64,000 bases of DNA, taken from positions 310,001 to 374,000 of the forward strand of contig CAMPDV010000095.1 of the NCBI GenBank assembly GCA_946699065.1. The letters run 5' to 3'. The position numbers and the translations under genes are program-made. The DNA is from Loxodes magnus. Lineage: Eukaryota > Ciliophora > Karyorelictea > Loxodida > Loxodidae. Below are positions 42,346-54,602 of this stretch, piece after piece. Position 1 is the stretch's first letter; each line of letters opens with the position of its first letter. The notes beneath the pieces were generated by a model. That model made no database searches. It had not been told where the DNA came from and worked only from the letters and a program-made list of their open reading frames with translations.

Positions 42346-44580
42346 AAAACGAGGAGAATAGGAAAATAATTAAAACAACTAAATAATTAAATAATAAAAA
42401 GTCTTTTATGCTAAATGAATAAATAATAATTATTTTTCATCAAAATTTAATTGGACATAACTAAGGCAGAGGGATAGAGAAATTTCATAGAACTAAATAA
42501 AATAGAAACAAACAATTATATAATAAAATTTAAAAAAATATAATATAAAACAAATCAGAGAAAAGGATAGGATAAGTGATGGTAAAAACGCTAAGCTCTA
42601 ATAGAAGAAATAAGAAACAAACAAAATAGCATAATTTAGTATGTAAGGAAAAACGTAAATTAGGAAAAATAACAAAAAGAAATAGAACTAGTTCAAAAAG
42701 AATAAAATGCAAGATAAAAGTGGGAAGTAAGAAGTAAGAAGTAAGAAGCAACTGAAACAAACTTCAATTAGAATTTACTATACTAAGAAACAAAAAAAAA
42801 TTGAGCAAATACCCAGCAACAATTAATAGTAAAATGCAAAAGAAGAAGAATAGAATAGATAAGAAGAAGGAAAAGATAGATAATAAGTGGAAAAATATAA
42901 AAAAGGGGAAATAACTAATAATGAAGAGAATATAGAAGCAGAGAATGATAGATAAGATGAAAGAAAAATGGAGTAGGAAGATGAATAAAAAGAAGAAACT
43001 GATGAAGAGGAAGCAGAGGAGATGGGTGAAAAAGAAGAATAAGAATAAGTCATAAAAATAGGGACAACAAATGTTAGGAGAGTTATAAGTGCAAAAGAGG
43101 CACTAGCAAATTCATGGCTCAAAAAAGTATTCACATAATGGTAATATAAGAGATTTAGATTGAAGACTAAAAAATATGTGTAATATAGCAGGAAATAAAA
43201 ACTTAATAAATATGGGGTCAAAAAAAGAAAAAGGATTAGCATTCTATATTAGAAACGACATTTGTAAGGAGATTTGAGGAATATAGAATGAAGTTAACCA
43301 AATGCGCTTTTTGGAGGAGCGAGAGTGATGGCCATTGAAATAAGGAGAAAACTGGCAGTAATAAATATATATGGACCTGTAACAAATGACAAATAATAAT
43401 ATGAGCCATTCTATAACTTAGCGAACGAATTTAAGCTATATATGCAACAAAAAAAGGACTTAATGTAATGATCATAGGAGATTGAAATGCGCACATAGAG
43501 TAATGACTACCAAAGAAAAAAACTCAGCTGGTAAGAGAATGCTACAGTTCATGGAACAGAATAATTTAATATGCCTTGATCCAATTGAAATAGGTGCTTT
43601 CACTCACTAAAACAATGAATATAAAATAAATTACTTTTTAATTGAAGAGATAATGAGAAGAAAGGTGATAAAAAGTGATTTTTATTACTCATACGTAATA
43701 GGGGACCATAGACCTGGTATTATATAGATAAAGATTGGTAAAGAAGTTAGAAAACCATAAAAGATAGCAAAAATAAATTGCCTACTATTAAAGAAAAAGA
43801 GATTTATGAAAAATTTGAAAAATTTTTACAAGAAAACATCTAAGAAGAAGAAATTGAAAGTCTAAACGGTACATAGACTTACAAATGATGAAAGAAAAAG
43901 ATATAAGAAGGAGCTCAAATGGTATTTGAACAGCTAAAACAAAAAAAATTTAGATATATAAATACTCAGAAACAACAAAATAGTACAATAAAGATTTCAG
44001 AAAACGCAGCAAATAATTAAAATAAAGGATAAAGAACAATGAAGAAATAAATGAAAATAAACAAAACGATAAATATAGAGAATACCAAAGAGTAAGACAA
44101 GAATACATTTAATCAAGAACAAAATATTAAAAAAATTAACTTAACCTATTTATTGACAATGTAAATAAAGGAAACCTGACAGAAATGTGGAAGAAACTAA
44201 AAAGCCTACTTAATAGAAAAATATAATTAGTGAGTATTCTTATCAAAAGAAGATGTTAAGAATTTCAGGAACGAATGATAGCAGTTATATGAAGATGATG
44301 ATAATACGATACCAACTAAATTTTTAAACAAGAGACAAATAGTGGTAAACGAATATGAAATTTGAGAAAACATTAATTAATTGGCGAAATGGAAAGCAGC
44401 AGGACCTGATGAAATTTATGTAAAAACAATTTTAGCGGGTGGAAAAAAATTAAAAGAAGCAATTTATAAAATTATAGCTAAGATGATTTAAAAGGGAGTA
44501 ATACCTTAGGAGATGAAACAAAAATAAATAATACTAATATACAAAAAAGGAGGATAGATAAACCCTATAGTATATTATTA
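42346..44580 (+). pseudogene. LINE-B ORF2, 5' part: AP-type endonuclease and start of RT
   Basis: After a purine-rich Lys/Glu-coding stretch (42,800-43,060) the plus strand reads an apurinic-type endonuclease: EKGLAFYIRNDI (about 43,215), VMAIEIRRKLAVINIYGP (about 43,330), then VMIIGDWNAHIE (about 43,467-43,500, the Trp written TGA) and IGDHRPGIIQIKIG (about 43,700). The RT entry region follows: KWKAAGPDEIYVKTILAGGK (about 44,383-44,442) and IILIYKKGGQINP (about 44,525-44,565). The sequence then breaks off at 44,580, before the RT core. The piece overlaps by about 45 codons the start of the minus-strand LINE-B at 23,180. LINEs are usually cut at the 5' end, so this 3'-truncated copy is unusual. 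Confidence 0.83.
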
Positions 44581-45200
44581 AATTAAGTTTCATTTGTAAA
44601 GTTAAATATTTAATCTGATAATTCCTTTAAGTTCTCTCTTAAAATAAATCTTGTTATTTATCATTTCTTAATAAATTATTTTAGTAACTCATATCTTTCT
44701 AATTTATTCAGCTTTTTTTTTAAATACCTCGGCTTTCTAATTTCAATTTTAATCTAAATAATTTTTATTATTTCTAGTTAAATTCTACGATTTAAATGGT
44801 CTATTAAATAAATAATATTATTACTAAAAATCTAATATAAATGAACTAATTAACTAAATTCTCAGAAAGCTATTGCAAAATTAGTATATAAGCAAGATAA
44901 AGCTAGACATATATTTATATTTACTGACTAAGTTATTTATTTTAAGTTATAATTTAAAATATTATAGCTTATTATTTATTTGCAATTCTTGATCACTTTC
45001 TTTTATATCTATCTCTTCTCTTTAAACTTTTCTATAAGATAATACTAAATTACGGCTTCTTCTACTTTCAAAGAGTTTTATTGAGTTTTAATTTTTCTTC
45101 GTTTAAAAAATCTGGCTGTCTAAGTTGAAAGAAAGAAATGCTAAATATACTTAGAGATTATAAAGATAAGATAAATAAAATATTAACAAGCATATATCAA
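44581..45200. other. AT-rich spacer, no gene seen
   Basis: Nothing recognised after the abrupt end of LINE-B. Confidence 0.5.
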
Positions 45201-45249
45201 AGATAATCTTTAATATTTATAGTTATTATTAGTTATAGTAGTGATTATA

Positions 45250-45495
45250 ATATTCAATTTCTTTTTAAAGAGTATGAAAGTTAGTACCAAAATGTTTCTG
45301 CTTCATCTGGTCTCTTTGATTCTTATCTTCTTCTCTCCTTTTTTATAATCAAAATTGATTACTTTCACTCTTCATATTCTTGTAATTCTTCCACAGGTTT
45401 GAGTTAGAAGGTGTTAGAGAACATTCTAATATTTGTGCCAAATGACTCAATTAGGTTAATTCTTCTAAGTAATAATTGCTTTTGATTTCAGTCAT
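45250..45495 (-). pseudogene. ORF1-like N-terminal fragment (low certainty)
   Basis: Minus-strand ATG at 45,495 gives MTEIKSNYYLEELTQL and continues with a charged coil (WLQKRREEDKNQRDQMKQK). The N-terminus is loosely like MTGFKSGFF and MSELKSAFL of other ORF1-like copies. It starts about 75 bp after the SINE-B head on the same strand, so that head may serve as a 5' leader of a longer element. No diagnostic motif is present. Confidence 0.3.
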
Positions 45496-45567
45496 GTCTT
45501 TGTTGTTTTGTAATTCCTTATAGAATAGCGATATGTAAAATCAGGATAACTCTGAGATCTGGATTTT

Positions 45568-45732
45568 GGTTCCTTCTAGTCGACCTCTCGTACCGATAGA
45601 GAGAACCCTCAAACAAGCAAGTCTTATCACACAATGGGCCCGTTCTTACTTGCTTTTGATGGCATCTATTGCAAGAATACTTGCAATGCAGACATGGCTG
45701 CACCGGATTACCTACTCGGTCGACTAGAAACC
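45568..45732 (-). ncRNA. SINE-B head: highly structured 165-nt RNA-like element
   Basis: The ends pair through an 11-bp perfect inverted repeat (45,575-45,585 with 45,718-45,728). Inside are hairpins at 45,615-45,622/45,648-45,655 (aagcaagt/acttgctt), 45,668-45,675/45,680-45,687 (attgcaag/cttgcaat, 4-nt loop) and 45,687-45,691/45,698-45,702 (tgcag/ctgca). The minus-strand sense carries an A-box-like GACCGAGTAGG. The head of SINE-B at 1,990-2,165 has the same layout with compensating base changes. It is probably a polymerase III type RNA or SINE head; no known RNA family was recognised. Confidence 0.55.
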
Positions 45733-45741
45733 AGAATCCAT

Positions 45742-46110
45742 TAAAAAAAAAATAATAATTCGATTATAGAGCGCGTAGCACTCTCGTTGTTCGCAGCTCT
45801 TTAAATAATTTTATTTAATGTCGAAAAAATAGTTTATTTGTCTCTCTATCTTGTTTTCTCTTCCTGCGGTACGTCCCTGTAATTTTTCCTTCCAAGCATA
45901 GGATGCAATATGCGATTACTGGTACATTTCCCCGACCTATGATTAAGAAAGTTTCCTCCTGGTATTCAGAGTTCTCCAGCTTGTCGCATCTTCCTTCTCT
46001 TGTTTTTGATTTCTCTTCTTCCGATTTATCCTCCGTCCGCGCTCATTTTTTTGTTGCCTTATTGGGCCTCCAAGCAGCATCCGAAGAAGAGGGCTTTTCA
46101 CCCTATTTAA
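45742..46110 (-). mobile_element. Composite element: ORF1-like C-terminal piece plus LINE-B hairpin tail
   Basis: Read on the minus strand, a G+C-richer stretch encodes KPSSSDAAWRPNKATKKW, CDKLENSEYQEETFLIIGRG and AYCILCLEGKITGTYRRKRK, with a C-x2-C pair followed by a basic tail as in the intact 37.4-kb ORF1-like protein. It is joined to the LINE-B type hairpin at 45,767-45,803 (AGAGC-t-GCG ... CGC-GCTCT) and an ATT/T-rich tail. It is probably a 5'-truncated non-autonomous element. The short plus-strand frame across it is not a gene. Confidence 0.5.
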
Positions 46111-47066
46111 ATTATAATAAAGCTTTATTCTTAATTATCAGTTTATTTTTAGAAATAACTAACATCAAACTTATTTAAATCAAACAACAAATAATTTTAT
46201 AAATTTATAACTAAATATAAGCTAAATTTTAAAAACTGCTAATCATTATTAGTACATTTTTATATTTGTCGATTTTATATACAGATAAAGAAATATTTTA
46301 AATCATATATGATTTAATTCAAAACCTTTTTAAAATCCGAAGATTCGTTAATAAAAAGAAAAAATATAACATAATTTGCAATAGAAAACTTAATCTAAAA
46401 TATTTAAATCTATTAAGCTTAAATCTATTATTTCTTTGTATGATATTTAAATTGTATTATTTAATTCCTTTATTTTAGAGTAAATATGAAAAAAAAATTA
46501 AATTATAATATTTTTCACTTTTTTTGGCTTGAAAGTATTTGAATAGCTTGAAAAATTAATAATTCTTGCATTTATTTAAATTTAACATTATATAATCGTA
46601 TTAAATATATTTTCCTTGCTAATTTTTAATCTTTTTTCATTTTAAATATAACTAATATATTTATTAACTTCTTTAAATTATTATTTTACTCTTTCTATCC
46701 CTTTTATTAATAATTTTATAATATGTTTAATTATTATAAAAGAGAAGTAAATCTAAAACTAGTAACGATAATTATAAAGCTAATAATATTTATGATTTTC
46801 TAATTTTTATATTGATATTACATTAAAATCATATTTCAAAATAATTATTCTGACTTATTAAATATAACTTTAATATTCTAAGAAAAAAATAAAATTATTT
46901 ATAAATGCGATGTTGAATATTAAGTGTAGTGTAAAGTTATGCCAATAATGCTTATTTAAAATTGAATTAGTTAAAAAGTGAGTATGATATATTTAATAAG
47001 AAATAATACAAATAATTCTAAACATTTTAAATTTTTTAACTAATAAAAATTTTACAGTTCATTTTT
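46111..47066. other. AT-rich spacer, no gene seen
   Basis: 3' flank of FHA copy 4; no motif recognised. Confidence 0.5.
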
Positions 47067-49400
47067 TCAAAATATTCTGACTTTCATTAAATATCCACTT
47101 AAGTTGAATACCATGCCATCATATAACTTTTGGCTCATAGATTGCTTTCCTGGCTATTTGATCCTTTCAAAATCATTTAATTAAATAAAAGTGCCATTTG
47201 AACTAGGCTTAACTTGATTTTAACCTTCCCATATTCCATCATACAAAAGCCAACCAAATTAGTTATCATATCTTATCAAGGCATGCTAACCAGAAATGGC
47301 TTTAAAATTATCTACGAGTACTCTTTAACATACTTAAGGATTAGAACCTATATAATGATTAAATGGTCTAGCAAGATTAGCTTCTCAAAAAACCTCAGGT
47401 CCATCAGCAATAAGATTCCTTTATTGATCAAATTTATAAAGTTGAAATTAAAGTAGAGGTTTTGAAGTCCAATCGATAGAGATTTCGTCAAGATATCTAA
47501 GATTTATTTTTCTATCTGTTTTGCCTTTAATTCCAGACAAAGGATCTTAAGGTATATTCTAGTTTGTTTGTACATTTGTAGAAGTTTGTATTTTTACATT
47601 AGTTTCTGTAACTTCTCACTACATTTACTAGCCATACACCTAAGTTGCAAATGGATTTGAATTTTATGGTTAGCATGATTATTCAGTGAAGTCTGTGTTT
47701 GTATTTAAGTTTGATTATTATGGCTGAAAACTTTATTAATATTTAAATGGTCCACTCAATAAAGAATAATTTACCCAATACCCCTTTGACTTACCACTTG
47801 AACTATAATTTGAGCCATGCTATAATTCTCTTAAGTTTATTTTCTCAGGGTTAAAATTTTCGTTTTAAGCATAAGAATTAATACAAGCAGTAGTGTTATG
47901 TATTTTTATAAAATCTTAAGGATATTCAATTGCTCTAGGATTTATTCCATTTTATTGATCTTATTCTTTTTCTACTACTTTACACTAAGTTACTACTAAA
48001 CGAAAAGATTCAGCGAAATCAATCACAAGACCCTTCTAAAGAACAACTGGTGTTTTTTGTAATTTAATGCTTGTTCCTCTAAAACTACCTCGATCATAAA
48101 GATATCATGACTTTTCATTCTTTATATGATAGATTTAGCAATGCTTTCTTGAAATACTAGTATCTTATACCCAGAACGAAATATTATTTTTTTTATAACT
48201 TCCATCATTTCTTCCAAAATTTACTTTTCCATTCTGCTCATTTTATTGAACTTCAGTTAATCCAAATTCTTTAATATACCATGTAGTTTCTAATTAAAGT
48301 TTTTATAATTAATTTCATCCGTTTCTGTTTTATACTCCAATAACTTTAACTTGTATGAAAGGATCAAAGTTTTTGAATTTTATGTATCTTGCTTAATAAA
48401 TCATAGCTTTATCTAAAATGTTTTACCTTTCAGTGGGAATGTTTCATTTTTTAATAAAAAAATAGTTAATTTCTATTATATTTATTATATTTATTAATTT
48501 AATTTCTAGATTAAATTCTTCCCTAATAACTTAGTTTAAACCTATGGGAACTCTTTCGATCATTTTTATATTCTATTTGATGCTTGCATACGCTCTAAAA
48601 CAACTAAAGAATACATCAAAAGATATTTTTCCTTAAATTTTAAGATCAACGAAATAAAGACAAAATTTCTTAGCTTATTCATCAGTAACCCATTCATGAA
48701 AATGCTAGCATATTTAATTTTATCCCATTTATCCATGAGGTATTTAAAATTGTTTTTTTAAATAAATTTCAAAATCAAGTTAGAATTAATCTATTAATTC
48801 TTTTACTGGGTTATGATTCTGGTTAAATTGATCTTCTATACTGAATTCTAATTATTATCTCAATTCCTCATATCTATTTGCTATTTCTTCCTAAGTTAAG
48901 TTTTCTATTTATTCAAAAAACTCATATAATTTTTATTGAGCTTATTATATTTTAGCATGAAGAGCACCAAATCATTATTTTTATTCCTCTTCTATATGTA
49001 AATTACTTTCAATACTTTGCCCTCCATCTATTTCACCAACTATAAATGAAATATTATTGAATACTTCACCCAGTCTTTCATTAGCTTATATTAGCTCTTC
49101 TCCGTAAGTTTAAACATCTTCTCTTCCATAAATTCTCTCTAAGCCTGATCTCCTACTTATTTGCTTTATTGATAATTTCATTTAAGCTAAAAGGACATGA
49201 ATATTGTTTAATCTCTAAATATACTGTTTAGGTACTTAACCTTAGTTCCAAAGAGCATCTAATCTATTAGTGAGGATAAGTAAATTTTCAAGACGAGCTT
49301 TAAATTTAATAAGTTTTTCATGGTTGTTAGTGGCGCTAGAGATATCTTCCAGTATCTCTTATATTTTTTAAGAGAGATTTTTGGTCTAAATACCTAGCAT
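47067..49400 (-). CDS. FHA-domain coiled-coil protein, copy 4
   Basis: ATG at 49,400 to TGA at 47,069-47,067: 2,334 bp, 777 residues in one frame. The N-terminus MLGIQTKNLSQKIQEIL differs from MVDIKASTLSQKIQEIL of copies 1 and 2, and the codon before the ATG lacks the usual ataaATGG context. DRGSFRG of FHA domain 1 is at codon 436 and the end is SGYLMKVRIF. The second FHA domain is more diverged than in copies 2 and 3. The 5' half and 5' flank match copy 1, the segment 47,820-48,230 is almost identical to copy 3. The conserved KKW Trp is TGA. Function unknown apart from FHA phosphopeptide binding. Confidence 0.8.
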
Positions 49401-50460
49401 TTGAAAAATAGATATATAATAAATATTAACTAATCAATTATAATATAAGCTTATATTATAATCTTATTTTATTTATCTTAGAAACATTTAAGCTAGCAAT
49501 CAAATCCCATACATGCTCCTATTTCTAAAATTATTAATTAAATTCCTCAAATAAGACTAATAAGGTGATATTAGGATGTATTAAATCTAAAAGGAGTTGA
49601 TTATTATTTAAAATATAGCTAACTTAATTTTAATTAATTATTTTTAATTTAAATATTATCTCTTAAAGTTTACATTTATTATTTTAAATTTATCTATTAT
49701 TTATCTATTGCTTATCTACTGTTTATATCCATTTTTAGTGTAGTGCTTAAGCTGTTTCATAAGCATTTATAACAATTTTACATTAAATCTTAATGAATAA
49801 ATCTATTAATAAAAATTATTAATAAAATTCTTAAATATAGTTCTAATATTTTATTAGTTAGCTCCAAATATTTTTATCTGGAGCACATTTAAAATTTATA
49901 TATGAACCATCATAAAACCTCTTCTGCTTATTTTAGAAGATAACTATTCTTTTTACAGAATTACTATACAGTTAATAAAAAGAATTAAAACCTTTTATTT
50001 ATTTGTTTTTCCTTAATACTTATATACTTGTTTTTCAGTTTAAGTTATTAAGGAAGAATAAAAAGGGAGATAGTTAATTAATTATTCTTTTAATTTAAAA
50101 TAACTAAATAATTTATAACAAATCTTTGATTTATAATAATTATTTAAATTATAAACTTAATTAGATGAGTAAAGAAGATAATTAAGTATTAATATACTTA
50201 TTAGATTTGCTTATTATAACACTCCAATTTTTAATAAGCATAATTGTATAAATTAGAGACTTTACTAAGGTAGTCTAGTATAATTTTATATAAATAACAG
50301 AATTTGATTATAAAATTTAAATTAAAAGAATGTAAATAAGTCATTGTAACTATTAAGATTTCTTATAACTAACTCAATATAAGTTTATACTTTAAAGCTC
50401 TGTCTTAAATAAAGATTAAATCTAATTTTATAACTTAAAGCTAAGTTAAAATACTGCTGA
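49401..50460. repeat. Flank of the segmental duplication shared with 1,332-3,170
   Basis: Aligns with the upstream DNA of FHA copy 1 but lacks SINE-B (empty site about 49,835-49,870) and SINE-A (about 50,150). No gene seen. Confidence 0.72.
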
Positions 50461-53400
50461 TATTAGATTATAGAATAGGTGAAGAACTAAATATTCTCTT
50501 TTTTAAATAAAATCATTCAACCTTCATTCATATTTTTAGTTTTACTCTGTAAAATAAATTGATCGAGTAAAGTGATAAAGAAGTACATAAGCATGATAGT
50601 ATGAAAAAAATAGATGATGAACATTTTTTTTAATTTAAGTCATAAATTTAAAGCTGAATAACTTCATTAAAATATTTATTTTTAAGGTTATTGTAAAACC
50701 CTAATTTTTATTCAAATTGTATATGTTTAAAATAATTTAAACCAATTAAATTATTAAATTTTTAAGAAAAATCAAATATTTTTAATTAAAAAAATCTTCT
50801 GATTATATTCGCTCATTAAGCAAATTTGTTGAAAGATTTTAATTGTCTCCTCAATAATAAAAAAATTACTTAGAATAAATGAACATTAAATATAATTGCC
50901 AAACTTATTTAGATCCTTTAATGCTGAATTAACTTAGAAAGATAAACTAAATATTAAAATAATGATGATAAGTTTATAAATCCCATTTGCCTTTAGATGA
51001 TATCTCTCAAGAGTTGTATTAAATTTAATGTGAAAAAATAAAAAATTCCAACTTCGTCTTGCTCAATGCTGTTGATATTATTGAAGAAAATATTTTAATT
51101 AGTAGTTCTATTAAATAAGTTTAATCTTAATTTATTAAATCTTTGATCTTAGTTTTAGATTAACTAAACTATTAAGAAATGAAATGTTTTTAATTTGGAC
51201 TTTATAAAATTTCTTTAATCAAGATTTGAAATTTAATATTCTTAATCTTTTTTAACTTGCTTTGCACTTATAGATAAATCATGCATCCTTTTTATTAATA
51301 AAAAAGCTTTAACTTTTTTTAATTTTATATAGCAAAAATCAAATATACATATTAGCTATTTTATAGAATCATTTCAGCAAAATTTTCCAAATAGCTTCTT
51401 TTTATCTTATCAAATATAAATCTTTCAGAATACTTTTACTAGCTAATTATTTCTTAAAATCTAACTTTTAAATTTTAAATTATTATATTAAGTTTTTAAA
51501 TTAAAAAGATAAAAGGTATTTAGATTTTTCACTTGATGCAAATTGAATGGTACTAAAATAATTTAATTTAATTTAAGGTTATTTGAATATTATATCAGCT
51601 TATATATTTCGCTATAGTTTTCTTTAAATATTTCAATCCTTTTAGTCATGCTTTATTAATTCTTTTTAGAATTTAAGTTCTAAATATTAAGATAAATAAA
51701 TTATTTATTTGCTCTTTATTCAATTGAAATTTAGATTTATGCCAGACTAAATCATAAAAATTAAAATTTTGTTCTAGGATAATTATAAATAAATCTTCTG
51801 CTATAGTCTCTTAGTATAAAATAACTTTCTCTTAATTTTAAAACTCTAGTATTCACTTAAACTAGCTTTTGCTTTATTTTATATTACTAGCTGTATATGA
51901 AATTCCTTCTAATATTGTTCATTTTAATTAATAATTCACCAAATTTCATTTCCTTTTATAAATCATAGTAAACTCAAATTGAATCTAAAATGTAATGAAA
52001 TTAGCTAGAAAAACAAAATTAAAAGCCTACCAGAGTATAATTATAGAGATTGAATTACTAAGAACTTAAGATAATAAATTATATATATAATTTAATAATA
52101 AGAGACTTTATCTCAGATGCTTATTTATAATATAAGCACTTTATTTATTTTAGCAATCCAAGCAATGTAGATATTCTTAGCGTATACAACTTTATTGTAA
52201 GGAAGCTTTTTTGGATTTAATAATATTGATTTATTATATAAAGATTGCTAAAATTAGATCTATTTTTTGAATTTATAAATCCAATTATAGAAATAATGCT
52301 TAGCCTTGTTAAAAGCGATTTAAGTCTATAAACTATTGATCTAACTAAGTAAGCCAAAGTTAGCTATCTATAGTTGCTTATGTAATAATTTGAGTAAAAG
52401 TACAAAAAATGATAGTAAATAAAATATTTTAAGCATATCTAGCTTTTATTTAGAAATTATGAGCATAATTATTCATAAAAGCATATTATATCTATTTGTA
52501 GAATTTAATAGTGAGATCAATATATTTTTATAGAATTTAAGATGGAAGAAAAACCTTTTATTTCTAAACGGAAAGTGATTGAGATAGTTATAATATTTCT
52601 TAATTATATAAGTTAAAATTAAAAATTCTATAAATATAGCTTTACAATATAATGCAGAGCTTATAGGTTTCTTGCGAAGGGCAAGTAAATGAGAAAGGTA
52701 AAATAACTTAAGCATTAAAATTAATTTATGAAACTGTAAAATTATAAGAGAATATTAGTGCATTATAAAATATGTTTTCACTCTATAGATAAAATTAAAC
52801 TTAAATACAAATTATTTAAAAAAGTAAGAAAAGTCTCTTATTAAATGTTTAAACTTATAGATAAATTTAAAGAAAAAGTTGAGGTTCATTGTACAACTAT
52901 TAGGGCTTCTTTTGTATAAATGATAAGGATATTTAAAATGAAAATCTATAGAGAATTAATTAAATAAACTTTGCTTGAATTTAAATAAGTAAGCAGTTTA
53001 GGGAAGGCTTAAGAAATAAAAAGCTTACCTAAAACAAAAGCATATATAGTTATTTTTCTCTCTTTTTAGTTTCATCATTTTAAGTTTAAATAAAGAAATT
53101 TAAGAACATAGAACCCATAAAAATAAAGTGGTTAGAAATAAAAGATTTAATTATATTAGATTTACAATTAAGTTTTATTTTAAGGTCCAATAGCCTATTA
53201 CTAAAACAGTTCTTCTTATTAAAGCTATCTAAATCATTTGTTTAAATAATTAATAAAAATTATAATAATAATCATATAAAAGCTCCCTAAGGATGAATTA
53301 GTAGTTTTCAATAGTATAAATAGTAAAAGGATTCTTTTATCTTATACAGTTTCCTTTCTCTAACATTGTTGTGTTTTTAATCTTTATTTACAAATCAATA

Positions 53401-54602
53401 ATCAAGCTTTATTTTCAGAATTACTAGCAATTATTAGAACTTATATCCTGATTTAAGATTTTTTATCTATATAATTTTATAATTTTAAGGTGAGTTATCT
53501 ATATAGTAAATAAATATACATAAGGAAAATAAATGAAGTCTTATAAAAATAATTCAATTATTAATTTGCTTGAAGAAACTAATTTTAAGTAGAGGTTAAA
53601 TTATTAAATCAGTGAAAATTGTATAGTCTATTTAATATCTTAAAGCCTTAGTAATCAGATATAAATATATACTTTCAAGTTTAACTGTATTTCAAGCTAG
53701 AAATCTATTAAGAAATAATAAAGATTGAGAAGAGCTCTATGACTGAATTACTAAATTTTTGATTATAAAAGGTTGAATATTAAGATATACAAAGAAGCTT
53801 AAAATAGGGTAAAAGCTATAAATATAATATCAATATATCCAAAACTTTATTATTATTTTTAATGGTAACTTAATATTAATATCTTTAAAGGTAAAAGAGA
53901 AATTATTAAGAATTAATTTCTATTTAGCAATGACTAAAACTTCTAAGCTATCTATAAAGGCTCTTGTTTTAATACATAAAGATCCTATGAAGCTAGATTA
54001 GTGATTATTCTAAAATTTGTTTGGAATAAAAATAAGGAACATTAAAAATATTTATTCAAACAAAAATAGAGAAAGAAAAATTTAATTACTAAGTCTTTAT
54101 AGACTCTAATATAATTTTTAAGCTTAAAATAGCAATAAAGCTAAATAGATAATACTTTAGTCCTGAAACTAATAATATTCATATTGTCAACTTTTTAACT
54201 CCTTCAACTAAAACTTATAATTATGAATGAAGCTAATAAAAATAATAAACAAAATAAAAGATAATAGCCATGATATTATATAATAACCCAGACATTTCAT
54301 TAGCTAGTTACAATTAAATTAAATTATAGATAGAAGGAGAAATCTTTTACTTCTGAAGTATGACAATTTTCAAAGCTAAATATTAAACTTAAATAAATCT
54401 CATAGAATTTATTAAATTAAAGCTTTTTAATTAATTTAAAGTATATCAAGTTTTTATTTCTGGTAAGTTAATTTTTAGATGAAATAAGTCTAGAATTATG
54501 ATGATTTATGTAGTGTTTAACTAAAATTATTGTGTTTAATTTTTAATTTTAGAATTATATTGTAATTTCCAAGTTAAATTGCTATCTTAGTTATTTTTAT
54601 AA
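50461..54602. other. 4.1-kb AT-rich stretch, no gene seen
   Basis: Low-complexity AT sequence; nothing recognised on either strand. The short minus-strand ATG frame near 52,500-52,715 has no motif. Confidence 0.5.

Noticed and set aside
42823-43242. 139-codon minus-strand Ser/Phe/Tyr-rich frame
   Set aside because: Antisense of a purine-rich, Lys/Glu-coding stretch in LINE-B ORF2; its composition is a by-product of that.
45568-45732. DNA transposon with terminal inverted repeats
   Set aside because: The 11-bp inverted ends could suggest one, but the internal hairpins, the homology to a SINE head and the lack of flanking duplication fit an RNA-type element better.
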